From the NCBI RefSeq assembly GCF_001039355.2, contig NW_019775388.1, forward strand, positions 142,861-206,860: a DNA stretch of 64,000 bases, in the 5' to 3' direction. Origin of the DNA: Lingula anatina (lineage: Eukaryota > Brachiopoda > Lingulata > Lingulida > Lingulidae). The position numbers and the translations under genes were made by a program. A model generated the notes under the pieces. The model made no database searches and was not told the origin of the DNA. It was given only the letters and a program-made list of their open reading frames with translations. This document shows positions 36,039 to 47,751 of the stretch, piece by piece; the stretch's first letter is position 1; every line of letters begins with the position of its first letter.

Positions 36039-36656
36039 ATGCACCAGTCTAAGTAAGAATGCCAGGTTACATCAGAATATTTTCAGGGAAGCTTTCATCT
36101 CATATTGTTGATATTGGTTATTCAGAATTACTTTTAAAAACAAAATTGTTAATCAATTACTTCAGAGTAACTATAGAGCAGCTGTTGTCATATTAGCATT
36201 CATTTCTTGACAAAGGCACACAAGTTTAATTCGTACTAAATATTTAAAGGCAGTTTATCTTTGTTTATTAGAGTCACTCCTGAGGTAAAGATACAGGTAA
36301 AGGTTGTATATAGCCTGATTTCTTCAAATAAAGAAGATCACCCAGCTTTACAGTTTATGCCAGGTCTTGGATCTGGTCAATTCTGAACTGAACCTGTCCT
36401 TTGGGAGCATATAATCCAAGCAACAGATTTGTGGTACTCAAAATCATCATACTCAATTACCAGTACTGCCATGACCAGGTCTTTGCTCCCTGCTGAATTC
36501 TCTGTATGCTCAGAGATAAACAAGGAAACCATGGGTACCATTTACATAATGTTCTTCAGTATATCAGGCTGTGGGAATTACCTGTCCCAAAGACACTCTA
36601 CCAGTAGAGCCCTCGGGCCAGTGCCAGTTGGAATGCAAGACACAACTTTTCTGCAG
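36039..36656 (+). CDS. Second copy of the unrecognised Cys-rich candidate gene
   Basis: Pieces at 36039-36052, 36272-36296 and 36568-36656 match 30573-31190, with splice sites kept. Here the ATG is only 107 bp from the XKR ATG (35931), because the 745-bp TIR element is missing. Confidence 0.33.
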
Positions 36657-37039
36657 GTATGTAAATGAATCACTCCATGATAAAATTAATTTTACTTGAT
36701 CCAATACTGCTTTAAATTTGGTAAATGACAAGTTCATACAGAATCCAATTTCTAATGGGTTTCACATTATATTCTGGTGATAAGAGCAGGATCCCTCTTT
36801 ATAATATTGTAAAAACTACTACAGTAGAAGTCCATCAACTAAAAGTAGTTTACGGGGGTTTCCATTTTTTTTTCACCAGTGCTTTAAGTGCCTCATGATT
36901 CATATATCCCACCTTACAACCTGTATGTACAACTTCACTTTCAATACACAGTTCTATATATTCCCCAGATTTTCAAATAGTATTAGGTTTTTAAAATGCT
37001 TAGTAAGTTTTGAGATAAAACAAAAACAGTATATGAAGT

Positions 37040-40007
37040 TCATTTCTTCTTGTCATCTTTACAAAGAATAACATATCTCTGTGCAACATTAAGTGGTGGT
37101 GAGTAGCCATCTGGATAGGAGTTATCTTCAAACAGCAGTGAATAGTCATCATGAGGCTAAAACAAATTATATGAAAAATTGTAATAAGATACAGCAAAGG
37201 TAAGACTTAAAACTAGCAAATGTATGATGATTATGACTCTGCATTTAAAACATCTTAATCAAATAAATACCACATTTTCCTGGAATTTCTTGTACATTTT
37301 ATAATTTTCATAAAATATCTGATGTAAATGGATTTGGTAACCATAATTTGTTTTAAACAATTCTACAAATACACACCCTCTTAGGTGGATCATGTATAAG
37401 AGCTCTGTAGAAGCAAGTTGTCTGTGGATATAAAGCAAGCACAAGCTGAAAAACAAAACAGTGTGCAATTATGAGCAGAAAAAAAATCAAACACCTGCTG
37501 ATTAATAAATACAATATGGTTTTTATATACAATACCACTAAAAGTGCACTTTCCTGAGCTTTGACAAAATGTGTTCTTCTAGATCCTAGTACCAATTTAA
37601 ATAACAATAAAACTTATTAGAAAACAAAACAAATACCAAAAATAAAAGTTACAATACATGTACTTAATATTAACTAAACGTGCCCTAATGTATTACTTAC
37701 TGTTCCTGCTGGAAATAATGCCTCTGGATCAGTCTCTGGATTTGCTTTCCACACTGGAAGGGGAACTATCCTACGCCTGCTGAGGACATGGCGCCTGAAA
37801 TTATTTCCATTTAATTATCAAATGCTGTCAAAATTATATAATACTATAATTTATTGTGAACTTTTAGTTTCAGACATTATAATCATCATGCTGTTCATAA
37901 AAAATGGAATCTTTTCATTGCAAGTCTGAGAAATATTTAAAACATCATATCAAATGGTTCTATTCATGGACTAACTTACTCTTTGCCTTCTTCAGCATCA
38001 ATGTCATCCACCTCAAATTTATTAGTTGAGCTATTAAATGATACAACTTCTGAAAGAATCCAGTTTTCTTCTCCATCTTGACCTTTGACCCTAGCTGCTA
38101 CCTTGTCCCTGGGTTTGGCTATGTAAGTGGATTCTGCTGGTGTGGCTCCACACAGTGGTGGTGGCCTGGAAACGGAGAAGGAGACAGTCAGTTTCGATAC
38201 ATTCAATAAAAATATAGATAATTGATTGTTATTCTGTTAAATATAGCATTTTCATAATTTGCATCTCTTGCTTAACAGTATCTGTTAACAAGACTAAATA
38301 TGTGTGCAATTAATCCAACATAAATCAAGAACATAAATTATTCATTGTCAAAGAGCTGATGTTTTTTTTAAAGAACTACTAACTTTTCCCCTGGTTTGCC
38401 TATCCAAAGAGGCAGAGTAAGTGCATTTTGCTGTAGCATTGACATCAAAACACCTCTTCTTCTCACTTGCTTTGGAGGACCATCTCCTTTAAAATCAGAA
38501 AATTCCAATGAGAATTTCCACATATAGATTAAGTTTCTTTTAAATACAAAGTCAGTATACAGATTGCCACAGAAAAAGTAAATCAGATTTTTCAAGAACA
38601 AACAATAAAATAAAACTTACTTCTTTCATTCCGGAATGATTTCACCTCATTAATCTTGTCAAGTGCCTTCCTAAGTAACCTAAAACAAACAACATGAAGG
38701 TGAAGTGAAAAGGGGCATTTACCTAAAGTAATTCCCTGACTCATTTTCAACTTCTACTTTAAAAACATTATACTTAGGCCTGATATAAATCAGAAAGAAC
38801 ACTCTTTGTCAAATATCTTACTCAGCTTCACTTTCCGCATCTTGCATTGCTGTATTGTACAATCCTTTCAACTTGGACTTGTAATAAGGTGAAACTGAAA
38901 TAAAATGTTGATATAAATTCCCAAATGAATTGTCATACGTTTTAAAACATCTCTAGAGACAAAACCAAAAAAAGAAATAACATCTATCTAGAGAATGGGC
39001 AGTTTAAAATACCATAACAAGTAATCAGTTTTATATCTTTATATCATTTTGCAAATTATTTAAATGATATGACATTTACAATTTTAATTTAATTAATGGT
39101 ATTTACAAAATCATGAAATACAGATATTACAATGGCCATATCTTCATACTTTTCTGTTCCTGCAAAATCCTTTCATGTGTTTTTCCAATATTGGACAAGT
39201 TATGCTCTCCTCTTGTTCTTTCATCCTGTAAAATAGGTTTTAAAAATCCGATGGAATATATATTAATATTGCTTATGAGTGGTATTGATTACCTTGCCAT
39301 GTTTCATCATTTGTTTTTAGATTTCTATCACATTATACTCATCTTTGCCTGCAAAACAATCCTTAGCTGTAACTGAAACTGTTAATGGCAATAAAAACTT
39401 AATGTTACTAAATTTGTTGTCAAATTAGAATCAAAATAAAAGCATTGTAACTATCATTTGTGTATGTCTAGATATTTAGACATAATTTCTGTGAAAAAAA
39501 AATACTTGCAATAAGACAAAAAATTCAAAGATTCACCCACCCCTCTAACATATACTTGTTGCCACTTTGGCAAACTAAAAATGATTCTAGGATGACCTTA
39601 CACATACATATTCTCACAAATCAAACAATTCTTTTAACCCTTACAAAAACCTTTAAAATTCAAAGCTATGAGGTTAAAAGCCTTGCCAATTCTTCAACTA
39701 TGATCATACAGGTAAAAAAAAAATTATCCGGCAGGAGATCTTGTATTTTCTACTGCTGCTAGGACAAACTAAAATGTAAGCATACCTGGACTTGATGAAT
39801 TAAATGGTACAACTCCTTAAGCATATCCTTTATTTTTGCCTCAGCCGCTACATTGCTAGCACTGGTGTTAGCAATACCAGGGAACAGCACAGGGGGGCCA
39901 CTACTACCACTACTGCTGCTGCCTGGCTTGTTCTTAGTAGGGCTTGGGCCGCTGCTACTGCCACTGTTACTCCCTCCTCCACTTACAAGCCCTGACTTAT
40001 GCCGCAT
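37040..40007 (-). CDS. SGF29: SGF29 (CCDC101), SAGA/ATAC tandem-Tudor subunit, complete
   Basis: Reads H3K4me2/3 through a C-terminal tandem Tudor domain and links the SAGA and ATAC acetyltransferase complexes to promoters. Nine exons: 39786-40007, 39150-39225, 38822-38894, 38621-38679, 38384-38486, 37980-38165, 37701-37794, 37377-37445, 37040-37156; 332 aa with all phases consistent. Order: a Gly/Ser-rich start (residues 8-40), coiled coil (ELYHLIHQVQDERTRGEHNL), linker LTLPLWIGKPGEK, then Tudor motifs RPPPLCGA, GDKVAAR-like RDKVAARVKG, EVDDIDAEE, ALYPQTTCFYRALI and FEDNS. The Gly/Ser run makes it longer than human SGF29 (293 aa). Confidence 0.96.
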
Positions 40008-40482
40008 ATTATCTCAGCTTAGTTCAGCTTCTACATATTTGTGTAAAATATATCTGAAATAACATGAACATAAATTCACTTTCATTTAACGTCCATTACT
40101 TAGCAAATGCTCACACAATTTTCGCCCTAAATGTTCCACGTTAATATGAAAAAACACTGGTGATATTTAGTGATTTTTTTCTCTAATTTTTACATGTAAA
40201 TTTTATTGCAATCCGTACTAGTACGTTTGTGAAATGACAGAAAAGGGGGCACTTGTCTTCCATTCGCAGTCGCATTTTCTGCTCCAAATTTGAGCAGAAT
40301 TCTCTACTGTTGGTTAACCACATAAAATATAATAAATAAAAAACCAACAAACCTTTCTAACTTCACAGTGAACCGTTAATTCAGAGAAAACTACATGGGG
40401 ATGTGTATTGTCTTTCTTCTGTTGTCGTAAAAGTCTTATCATCAACTGGTACGTAATACATCCGGTTTTGTTAGGAGTTTGA

Positions 40483-41867
40483 ATGGATGTGCTCTTGATT
40501 GTTTTGACATTTATTTTTGGTTGCTTGTTTTTTCCAGTGTCATATTATGTCATATATAATCAATTAAGACGGAAGAATCCCTCTTGGAATGAAGGGCAAC
40601 TGCGCACAATTACAATGGAGTAAGTGCATACGAATTTCAGACCGCGGTGGTGGTAAAAGGACGAGTATACATGTACACGTAGTAATGATGTAGCGGTGCA
40701 ACAGGAATGGAAGCCCGCTAGGAACCGTAGTCCTTTTTCCATTTTTTTGTACAGGTGACATTTTCCATATACTAACCCCAGTACCCCAACTAACCCTATC
40801 CTGTAACTAATATGGGACCCAGACTTCATTCTTAGGACTACAGATACATGTTATATGTGAACATCTTTTTCCATATCCATTGAAAAAAAAGTAACTGTTT
40901 CAGGTGTGTATCAATTATACAGGCAGTCTTAGCAAGCCTAGTTGGTGTGACAACAGTACTGAGCTGTAAAGATGTTATGTATGACAGGTAAAGTGCCTAG
41001 ACTGAGAGCAATTTTATATATTGTATTATTACTTTTTTGTTTTCCTTTTTTTTTTTTTTTATTAAACAACATACTTCCAAAATCAAATATGTGCATTACA
41101 ACCAGAATTTTCTTTAAGAATAGTGAATATCATTATTAGGTAAACCATGATATTTTTGCAACATTTTAATGATCACACATTGCAAAAATGTGTGGTAAAA
41201 CTGTTTGTTTTCAACATTTTTTCAGACATTGGCCCGTATCACTGTACCCATGGTTTGGTGTCCAGTATTTCTATTATGATACCTGGGCCATGTATAAATC
41301 ATATGTCCACACTCACGCAGAAGACTTCGTAGGGAAGTCAACCAAACAGTCAGTTCAGTATTTCATAAGCAGGAGGCCACTTATGGTGTTCCATCACGTG
41401 GGACTTCCTCTTCTGTATTTTCCTGTTTTAGTTGTAAGTTAATTGAACTAAAACTGGGGTTTTTATTTTATATCTTCTATTATGATTGTTGAACTGCTGA
41501 TATGTAATGTATTATAATTTGAACACTGATGAAAACAACAATTAAATATGAAAAATGAAGAATGTAGTGAATGAAAAGTTATTATTATTATTATTTTATT
41601 TTTTTTTTTTTAGTATTTCAGGAAAGGAATTGGAGATTTCTTTGTTGGAAGTTTCTACACGTCTGAACTTGCAGTCCCCTTTATTTGTATGAGGGTAGTC
41701 TTTATTCAGGTGAGATGAATGTTTTTTGTTCACAAAATACTTTTATTCGTAACCTCTTAAATATATAACACTGAGTACATTCATATTAGTTTTTATATCA
41801 CCTTTCCATTTGCCTTCAATGATGTCCTGCCAAATATATTTTTTAAAGAAATTATTGGAAAGCCTAA

Positions 41868-41909
<42 letters not shown>

Positions 41910-42244
41910 AAGGAAAATAAATTTTACAAAAGTAATTATTTATTTCATTGTTCATATTTCAGCTGGGAATGAAAGATAGCAAACTTTATTTGATCAATGG
42001 ATGGGTCATGATTATCATGTTTTTTACCTGCAGAGTCTTGATCTTCCCATTTATGTACTGGAAATATGCACTTCAGTATGACATTCCAGTATTACATGTG
42101 CCATTCAGGATTCCTATGAAATGCAACCTGTCATGTTTGGGCTTAATGATCCTTATGCTGTACTGGACAGGACTGATGGCAGTGGGTGCTTATAAACACC
42201 TTAGGAAATCAAAACCACGTAAAATCGGTGCCAAAGAGAACTAG
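40483..42244 (+). CDS. TLC domain-containing protein 3 (FAM57 family), complete
   Basis: ER multi-pass TLC-domain protein related to TLCD3A/TLCD3B, which affect ceramide levels. Five exons: 40483-40619, 40904-40987, 41226-41433, 41614-41709, 41963-42244, 268 aa (human TLCD3A 257). Motifs are RHWPVSLYPWFGVQYFYYDTWAMY-like opening of the TLC domain, FHHVG (the HH of TLC proteins), GDFFVGSFYTSELAVPF, and LIFPFMYWKYA. The tail ends in Lys-rich KSKPRKIGAKEN. It starts 475 bp from SGF29 on the opposite strand, so they may share a promoter. Confidence 0.93.
41870..41909. repeat. (TTA)n microsatellite
   Basis: About 13 TTA units in the last TLCD3 intron; a shorter TTA run is at 41580-41596 before the exon 4 acceptor. 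Confidence 0.9.
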
Positions 42245-42380
42245 ATATTATCTCAGGGTTAATGTGTTTGTTCCCATTTTTCATACCACATTTACTCAAT
42301 TATTATGTTACTTTGATAGATGCTTATATGTTCTCTTGTTGGACAAATATATAACAGAGTCCTTATCTTTACTACGGTGG

Positions 42381-42381
42381 G

Positions 42382-42421
<40 letters not shown>

Positions 42422-42431
42422 TGCCCCTTTA
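42381..42431 (+). ncRNA. U6 snRNA-derived fragment (pseudogene)
   Basis: Contains the U6 core: ACATATACTAAAATTGGAAC followed by GATACAGAGAAGATTAGCAT and a TGCCCC end (TGGCCCC in U6). This covers the ACAGAGA box, but the 5' stem-loop (GTGCTCGCTTCGGC) and everything after GCCCC (internal stem-loop, 3' end) are missing. It lies 137 bp after the TLCD3 stop, probably in its 3' UTR. A truncated retro-copy is the simplest reading. Confidence 0.8.
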
Positions 42432-44600
42432 CTCTATGAAAATAGGGTTGGGATTAGTAGCAATGAATGCTATAAACCATAAAAATTACTATATCAGCCT
42501 GATTGCTCAATAACAAAAACCATTAAATGTTTTAGTACTTTATTATCATTTTTTTGTGATTTTTCATGTGAATCAAAACTTGTATTATGTATATTTTTAT
42601 TTATGTTTCATGTACATCAATCTAAAGAGAAGTTCCTGTTCAAAAATGTAATGCAAAGTCAAGATATGCACAAAACAGTCGGAGAAATTATTTCCTAGCA
42701 AGGATATTAAAATCTCATTGTATTATGTTGCAATATTTTTTAAAAAGTTTTTAAAAGGATGATTGAGGATTATTTTAATACTTAATTATAACTTGCTGTT
42801 GTCTGTTATATTATTTACTTATTTATCTATTTTTTAAATAAAGGGTTTTTTGAAGGACCTGAAATTTTTTTTGTGAACTTGATGCACAACTAAATGATAT
42901 TTGAACAACATTTATTTTATTCAAGTAATGGATACATAATGTAATCCTGAATAGTAATCACTGCTGCTGATTTAATCTTATATTAAATAATACTACAATA
43001 ACAAATGAATACAATACAAAAAATCAATTTCGTAAACCACAAGTTTCAGATACAACCACTATACCGTTAACTGTGCAACATAGTTGGAACATCCTTAACC
43101 TATACCCACGTGACATTGGTTGCCAACCCCCCTTCCTTTCCCCAATATACAGTTTAGGTTAAATTGCACCCTACGCATATAGTCTTGAGAATTTTGAACA
43201 TTTTAAAATCATTGAGATAAGATGATTCTTTACCTTAAAGCACTGGCATGAACAGTTTTCTGAATTATTACTGGTGCAAATCTTTGATGCAACAAAACTA
43301 TATAATTCCATGATAAAAAGTAAATTGTTTCCAGACAAACCAAATGCGTTTTCTACCAATGTCATCATTACACAGGAGGCAATGAAACAGCTTCACCAAA
43401 TGTAATTTTACTTTGTTCTATAGATGCTAAAATAGATGAAACCTACAAGAAAAAAAAAAAAAATCAACATGTAACAAATAACACACAAACCAATCAAAGC
43501 AGTGTGATAAATTTACCAAAACTAAATATTATACATATCTGTATGATACTTTATCACATCAGTTCTCGATGAACAAAAAGAATATAAATCTGGAATGGTT
43601 ATGGTTCACAATTTTACCCAACCCACTGTGGACAAGACATGATGCCAGCCCTTAACTACAATTACCTTGTTTACTCAAGTAGATAAAACTAGCCCAAGAG
43701 TAATTCTACATATTTTCCTACATAATTCAAAAGCATCAAATTCGTTTTTTCCAGAACAATACAAATATACTTCTCCACATAGTAACCTCATCATAAGGTC
43801 TAAAGTATAATGCTGTCCAAGTTTAACATTAAAAATAGTACACAATAAAGAAAAGCCCATCAAAACCAAGAGCACTTCATATCATCCTACTAAAATATAC
43901 AGTAACACAGGGACTAAGTTAATCCTTTCATTCATAGAATTTCTTGGGAGTGTTTACTCTACACAAAAGATTGAAGCTAATGATTTCTATGCTTTTAGCA
44001 GTGCTAGATGTAAATAATTATATTACAAGCTATTTAAAAATAGCATTAATTCAAGTTCTTAAAATTAACTGCACAAGTGACATAGGCTCAACTTGCCCTA
44101 ACATTCGAGGACCATGAATGAACAACAAATACAACATAACATTACTCTGTCTTACATATAAAAATATACAGGATACTATAACATAAAATTTAAGCAAAAT
44201 AATGAAAGTGGGATCCTGATCAAACTTGGGGTAATCAAAAGAGTGTTCAGATTGAGTTCATCTGACGATAATTAAATAAATTTGCCAATGGTAGCTACTA
44301 CTACTAGCAAATGTCATGTTATTCAGATCACTTTATTACAAAAAATGGCTCAGTAAGGCAAAAATATCAAATACAATGGAGACAGTGTAACAATCATTTA
44401 TTTGAAGTATATATTGAAAGTCTCATCCTCTCAGTTACATTTTGACATCTTAATGAAAAAGTGTAACATGTTTTAATATTCATAAACTAGAAATTTTATT
44501 TCAACAGTACATGGCTTGATAATGCAGGCTTTTGTGCATTTAATGTAAAAAGAAGATACTCACTTTTATGAAATATTAACAATCATTAATAACACAGATT
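42432..44600. other. Convergent interval between TLCD3 and malectin, no gene seen
   Basis: AT-rich 3' flanks of both genes. An AATAAA near 42836 may be the TLCD3 poly-A signal. Short frames here have no splice or family support. Confidence 0.5.
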
Positions 44601-45461
44601 TCAAAGTTTACAGAGACAAAATACAAGTGGAATAAAAGCTCCCAAAGCAGCCAGAATTGGTAACATGGTAGTGCTGGCATCTTCCCCTGCATATGGGTCT
44701 TGTATTTTGGGACCTGAGGTACGTCTTGGTTTCTTCTGCCTTTCTGGTTCTTCCTCCTCTTCTTCTTCCTGCTCTTCTTGCTGTTTATCTGGTGTAGGCA
44801 ATGGAGGAAGCTGAGGCACATCTGAAACCAAATTAAGCTTTGCAAATGAGATGAAAAGACCAAAAAAAGTTATGCAACTAATAAGCAGTACACACATATT
44901 TTTAACAGTAAATAATCATGTAATTTATGCCAATAATGTAACACATAAGGTCACATATCCCAATATTATCTTAATCTATCAGAGCAACAACTGTTTAAAA
45001 ATGTAGTGCTATAAATAACATGATATTCTCCAAGCCTATCACTGAGTGTACTAGTGTAGATGCTAATAGTGGGCATGTAGTATCAAAGTCGTTTAATCAC
45101 ATAAACCAAAGCCTATCAAAATGTTTATTCATACCACAAGAAGTCTCACATATAATACTTCATTATAGCTTAATACTGGAAAGGTTTTTAACACCCCATT
45201 TCCATAGATTTTTAGATCGATCTATCGCTGTGGGGAGTCTCACTAGATTACTGTCAGCTTGGCCAGCTTAAGCATCTGTCCCGCCTACTAAAAGCTGTAA
45301 GGGGGTAATTAACTATGGTGCCCGCTCGGCTGACTGCAATTTAGCGTGAACCCCCAGGGAGTTAGGTCGATCTAAATCTTAATCTTTAGATCGATCTAAA
45401 TCTCTGGGAAAGCACCCTTACATTCTAAATTTTTGATAATTAGTGTGTGTGTGTGTATGTG

Positions 45462-45546
<85 letters not shown>

Positions 45547-47517
45547 TTGGTGTTAATTGCATTTGAATCAATGCCAATTTATGAAAAAAATATATGATCT
45601 TGATAGATCTCTGAATATAATTTCAAACAAGAAACAGTACCTCTACCCAAGAGACAAAAGATATATCAAAAAATAAAATCTATGGTAATCAAGTCATTTC
45701 TTACCATCTAAGCTCCCCTTCATCAAGTAGATAGCATTGATTTTTGGGTTGTCATAGTTTCCCTGAAAAAATATAATTACCAAAGTGATAAGTTCAGTGA
45801 TTAAAACAGTTTCTGCAGATACAAGCTTAGCAATTCAATATTTCTAACAGGCACTAACATTCTTAATCCAGGAACCTTACAACAGTACCCAAGACTTAAG
45901 TCTTAAATAATATAACATTGCATTGCAAACACATAAAATCTTAAACATTCCTTAATCAAGTCAATTTATTTTACTGATCAAGAGTTAATGGTTTTAAAAT
46001 TTTGTATGATAAATAAATAGTCCACTCCAAAGTATTTTCACCACTATCAATATTTTCACCACTTCATATACCAAGGAAAAAGATGTTAGTGCATTAGTGC
46101 ATTTGATGTTAGTGCATTAATGCATTTTTAATCTGAAAAAAAAAGAAGTAACAGTTTTATGGAAAAATGTCAGAGTGAAAAATAATGTTTATAAAATGCC
46201 CACTTTTAAATAACACAATGAAATAACCTACTGGCTTACAATCATTTGCACATTATAATCCATATGAAAAACTGCTTATCTACTAGTTAACAATGACATC
46301 CAACAAGCAGTCTCCCTTCCTGCAGTTACAACAGTTTCAGACAAGAAATTAAAGCAAACTATCAACCTCCAGGCCCATATCCAACAATTTCAAAGAGGTG
46401 TGTGTCTTTTTTTTTTTGAAAAGTGGACCGTTTGCCATGAAACCTCTCTGCACCTAGATCAAATTTTACCCAGAGTGGATCATTTCCCAGTCATAAGGGC
46501 AATTTGTGAGAACCCGGGAACCTCCACAGGCTACACACCTGAAATTCTGACTGTCAAGGTCAATAAATTATTCATCTTCAACCCAGGTGTAGGCTCCTGG
46601 CAAAACACCATTAATCAACACACCAGCATATTTTGTACTCATTGCACATTAGTCTTTTATGCAACTGCTGGAGTAATCTCACCTTTGCAAATTCAACTTT
46701 TAATTTCCCGCTGATATCTGAGCTCTCTCCTCTGACCCTGATTTTTCCATTTTTCACTATAAAAGGAATAACCTCATCATGTGCAACACCTCGTCCAACT
46801 TTCCCAAAAATATCTAAATCTTCCACAACTGTATGTTGTCCATTCATCACAATATTGAATACCTAGAAGGAGATTAGAAAAAAAAAATGAATAATAAATT
46901 TCTAAAATACCAATAACACATAATAAATATATAAGATACTTAAAATGTGAAAACAATGAGAAATAGCTATAAAATATCATTTGGAAATACTTGATAAGAT
47001 CATGACCAGGCATATAATACTTCAGGAACTTAATTCCTGTTTTCAAAGTGATATATAATGCTTTGGTCTATAATGTACCAATGACAGCTTATTATAATGC
47101 ATATATATCACTCTACCTGCAATAAATATAAAATGATAAAAAAAAATCAAACACACCAACCTTTTGATTTGGTGCTGCAAACCACACTTCACTAAATTTT
47201 AGGACTAAAACATAGTCTCCGTCTCCGCTCAAAGGAATATCATAACTAAAACTAGAAAAATGATATCGCTCTGTTTGATAAAGTATCATATCTTGTGGTA
47301 CAACCCTTTGAATCAGCAAACTTTTCCCATAGTCTGAAGGGGTGCCGACTTTGGACATATCTTTTTGGTATTTTATTCCATTGATGTCAGTGTGTGCCTC
47401 CCCGCCACAGTTCACTGCCCATATCACTTGACCAATACCGCACACCTGTATGAACTGTAAAATCAGAAACACAAGCCATAGCACAGCCCTCTGCTTGACT
47501 ATAGAAAGGACCTGCAT
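44601..47517 (-). CDS. MLEC: Malectin, ER diglucosylated N-glycan-binding protein, complete
   Basis: ER type I membrane lectin that binds Glc2-high-mannose N-glycans on new glycoproteins. Four exons: 47161-47517, 46683-46862, 45705-45762, 44601-44821; 271 aa. A signal peptide (MQVLSIVKQRAVLWLVFLIL) precedes the domain start VIWAVNCGGEAHTD. Domain motifs are YQTERYHFSSFSYDIPLSGDG, YVLVLKFSEVWFAAPNQKVFN and NPKINAIYLMKG. An acidic spacer with a run of Glu precedes the C-terminal TM helix and the short LCKL tail, as in vertebrate malectin. An upstream in-frame Met exists, but 47517 gives the best signal peptide. Confidence 0.95.
45191..45417. mobile_element. MITE, family A, malectin intron 3, TTA flanks
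   Basis: About 95% similar by eye to the MITE at 4091-4316, with the same CACCCCATTTCC and GGGAAAGCACCC ends and TTA at 45188-45190 and 45418-45420. Confidence 0.88.
45443..45542. repeat. (GT)n then long (TA)n microsatellite
   Basis: Ten GT units followed by about 40 TA units in malectin intron 3, directly downstream of a MITE. Confidence 0.95.
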
Positions 47518-47751
47518 TCTACCACGATATAGATAAAATAAAAGACAAGAATGAAATTTTCCTGCAAAACCAATCAACGACATCCACGCTCGCCGGCAAG
47601 CGGAAGCAGTTTTAGTGCGCATGCCTATCCGGCGGTTTTTCTTCAAAACTTCCGGTCGTTGAAAATTTCGTGACAGGTGCTTGAGGTAAAAAAAAAACTT
47701 TTATTTCGCGCGATGCGAGCATTGAAATGAGTTGCACAGAAGGCAACGAAG

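Larger units (their letters stand above)
31404..36866. repeat. Second copy of the 27618-31402 interval (probable alternative haplotype)
   Basis: Begins at the equivalent of 27618 right after the N at 31403, and runs collinear and almost identical to the equivalent of 31402. Differences are scattered SNPs, small indels and three large insertions: a LINE fragment and an LTR element here only, and the 745-bp TIR element in the first copy only. Equal end points at an N join point to two alleles placed in series. Confidence 0.85.

Noticed and set aside
42381-42431. Functional U6 gene
   Set aside because: Both ends of U6 are missing, and there is no terminal T run or recognisable upstream element.
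43171-43875. Two ~65-aa minus frames between TLCD3 and malectin
   Set aside because: No splice context, biased composition or family likeness; ordinary chance frames in AT-rich DNA.
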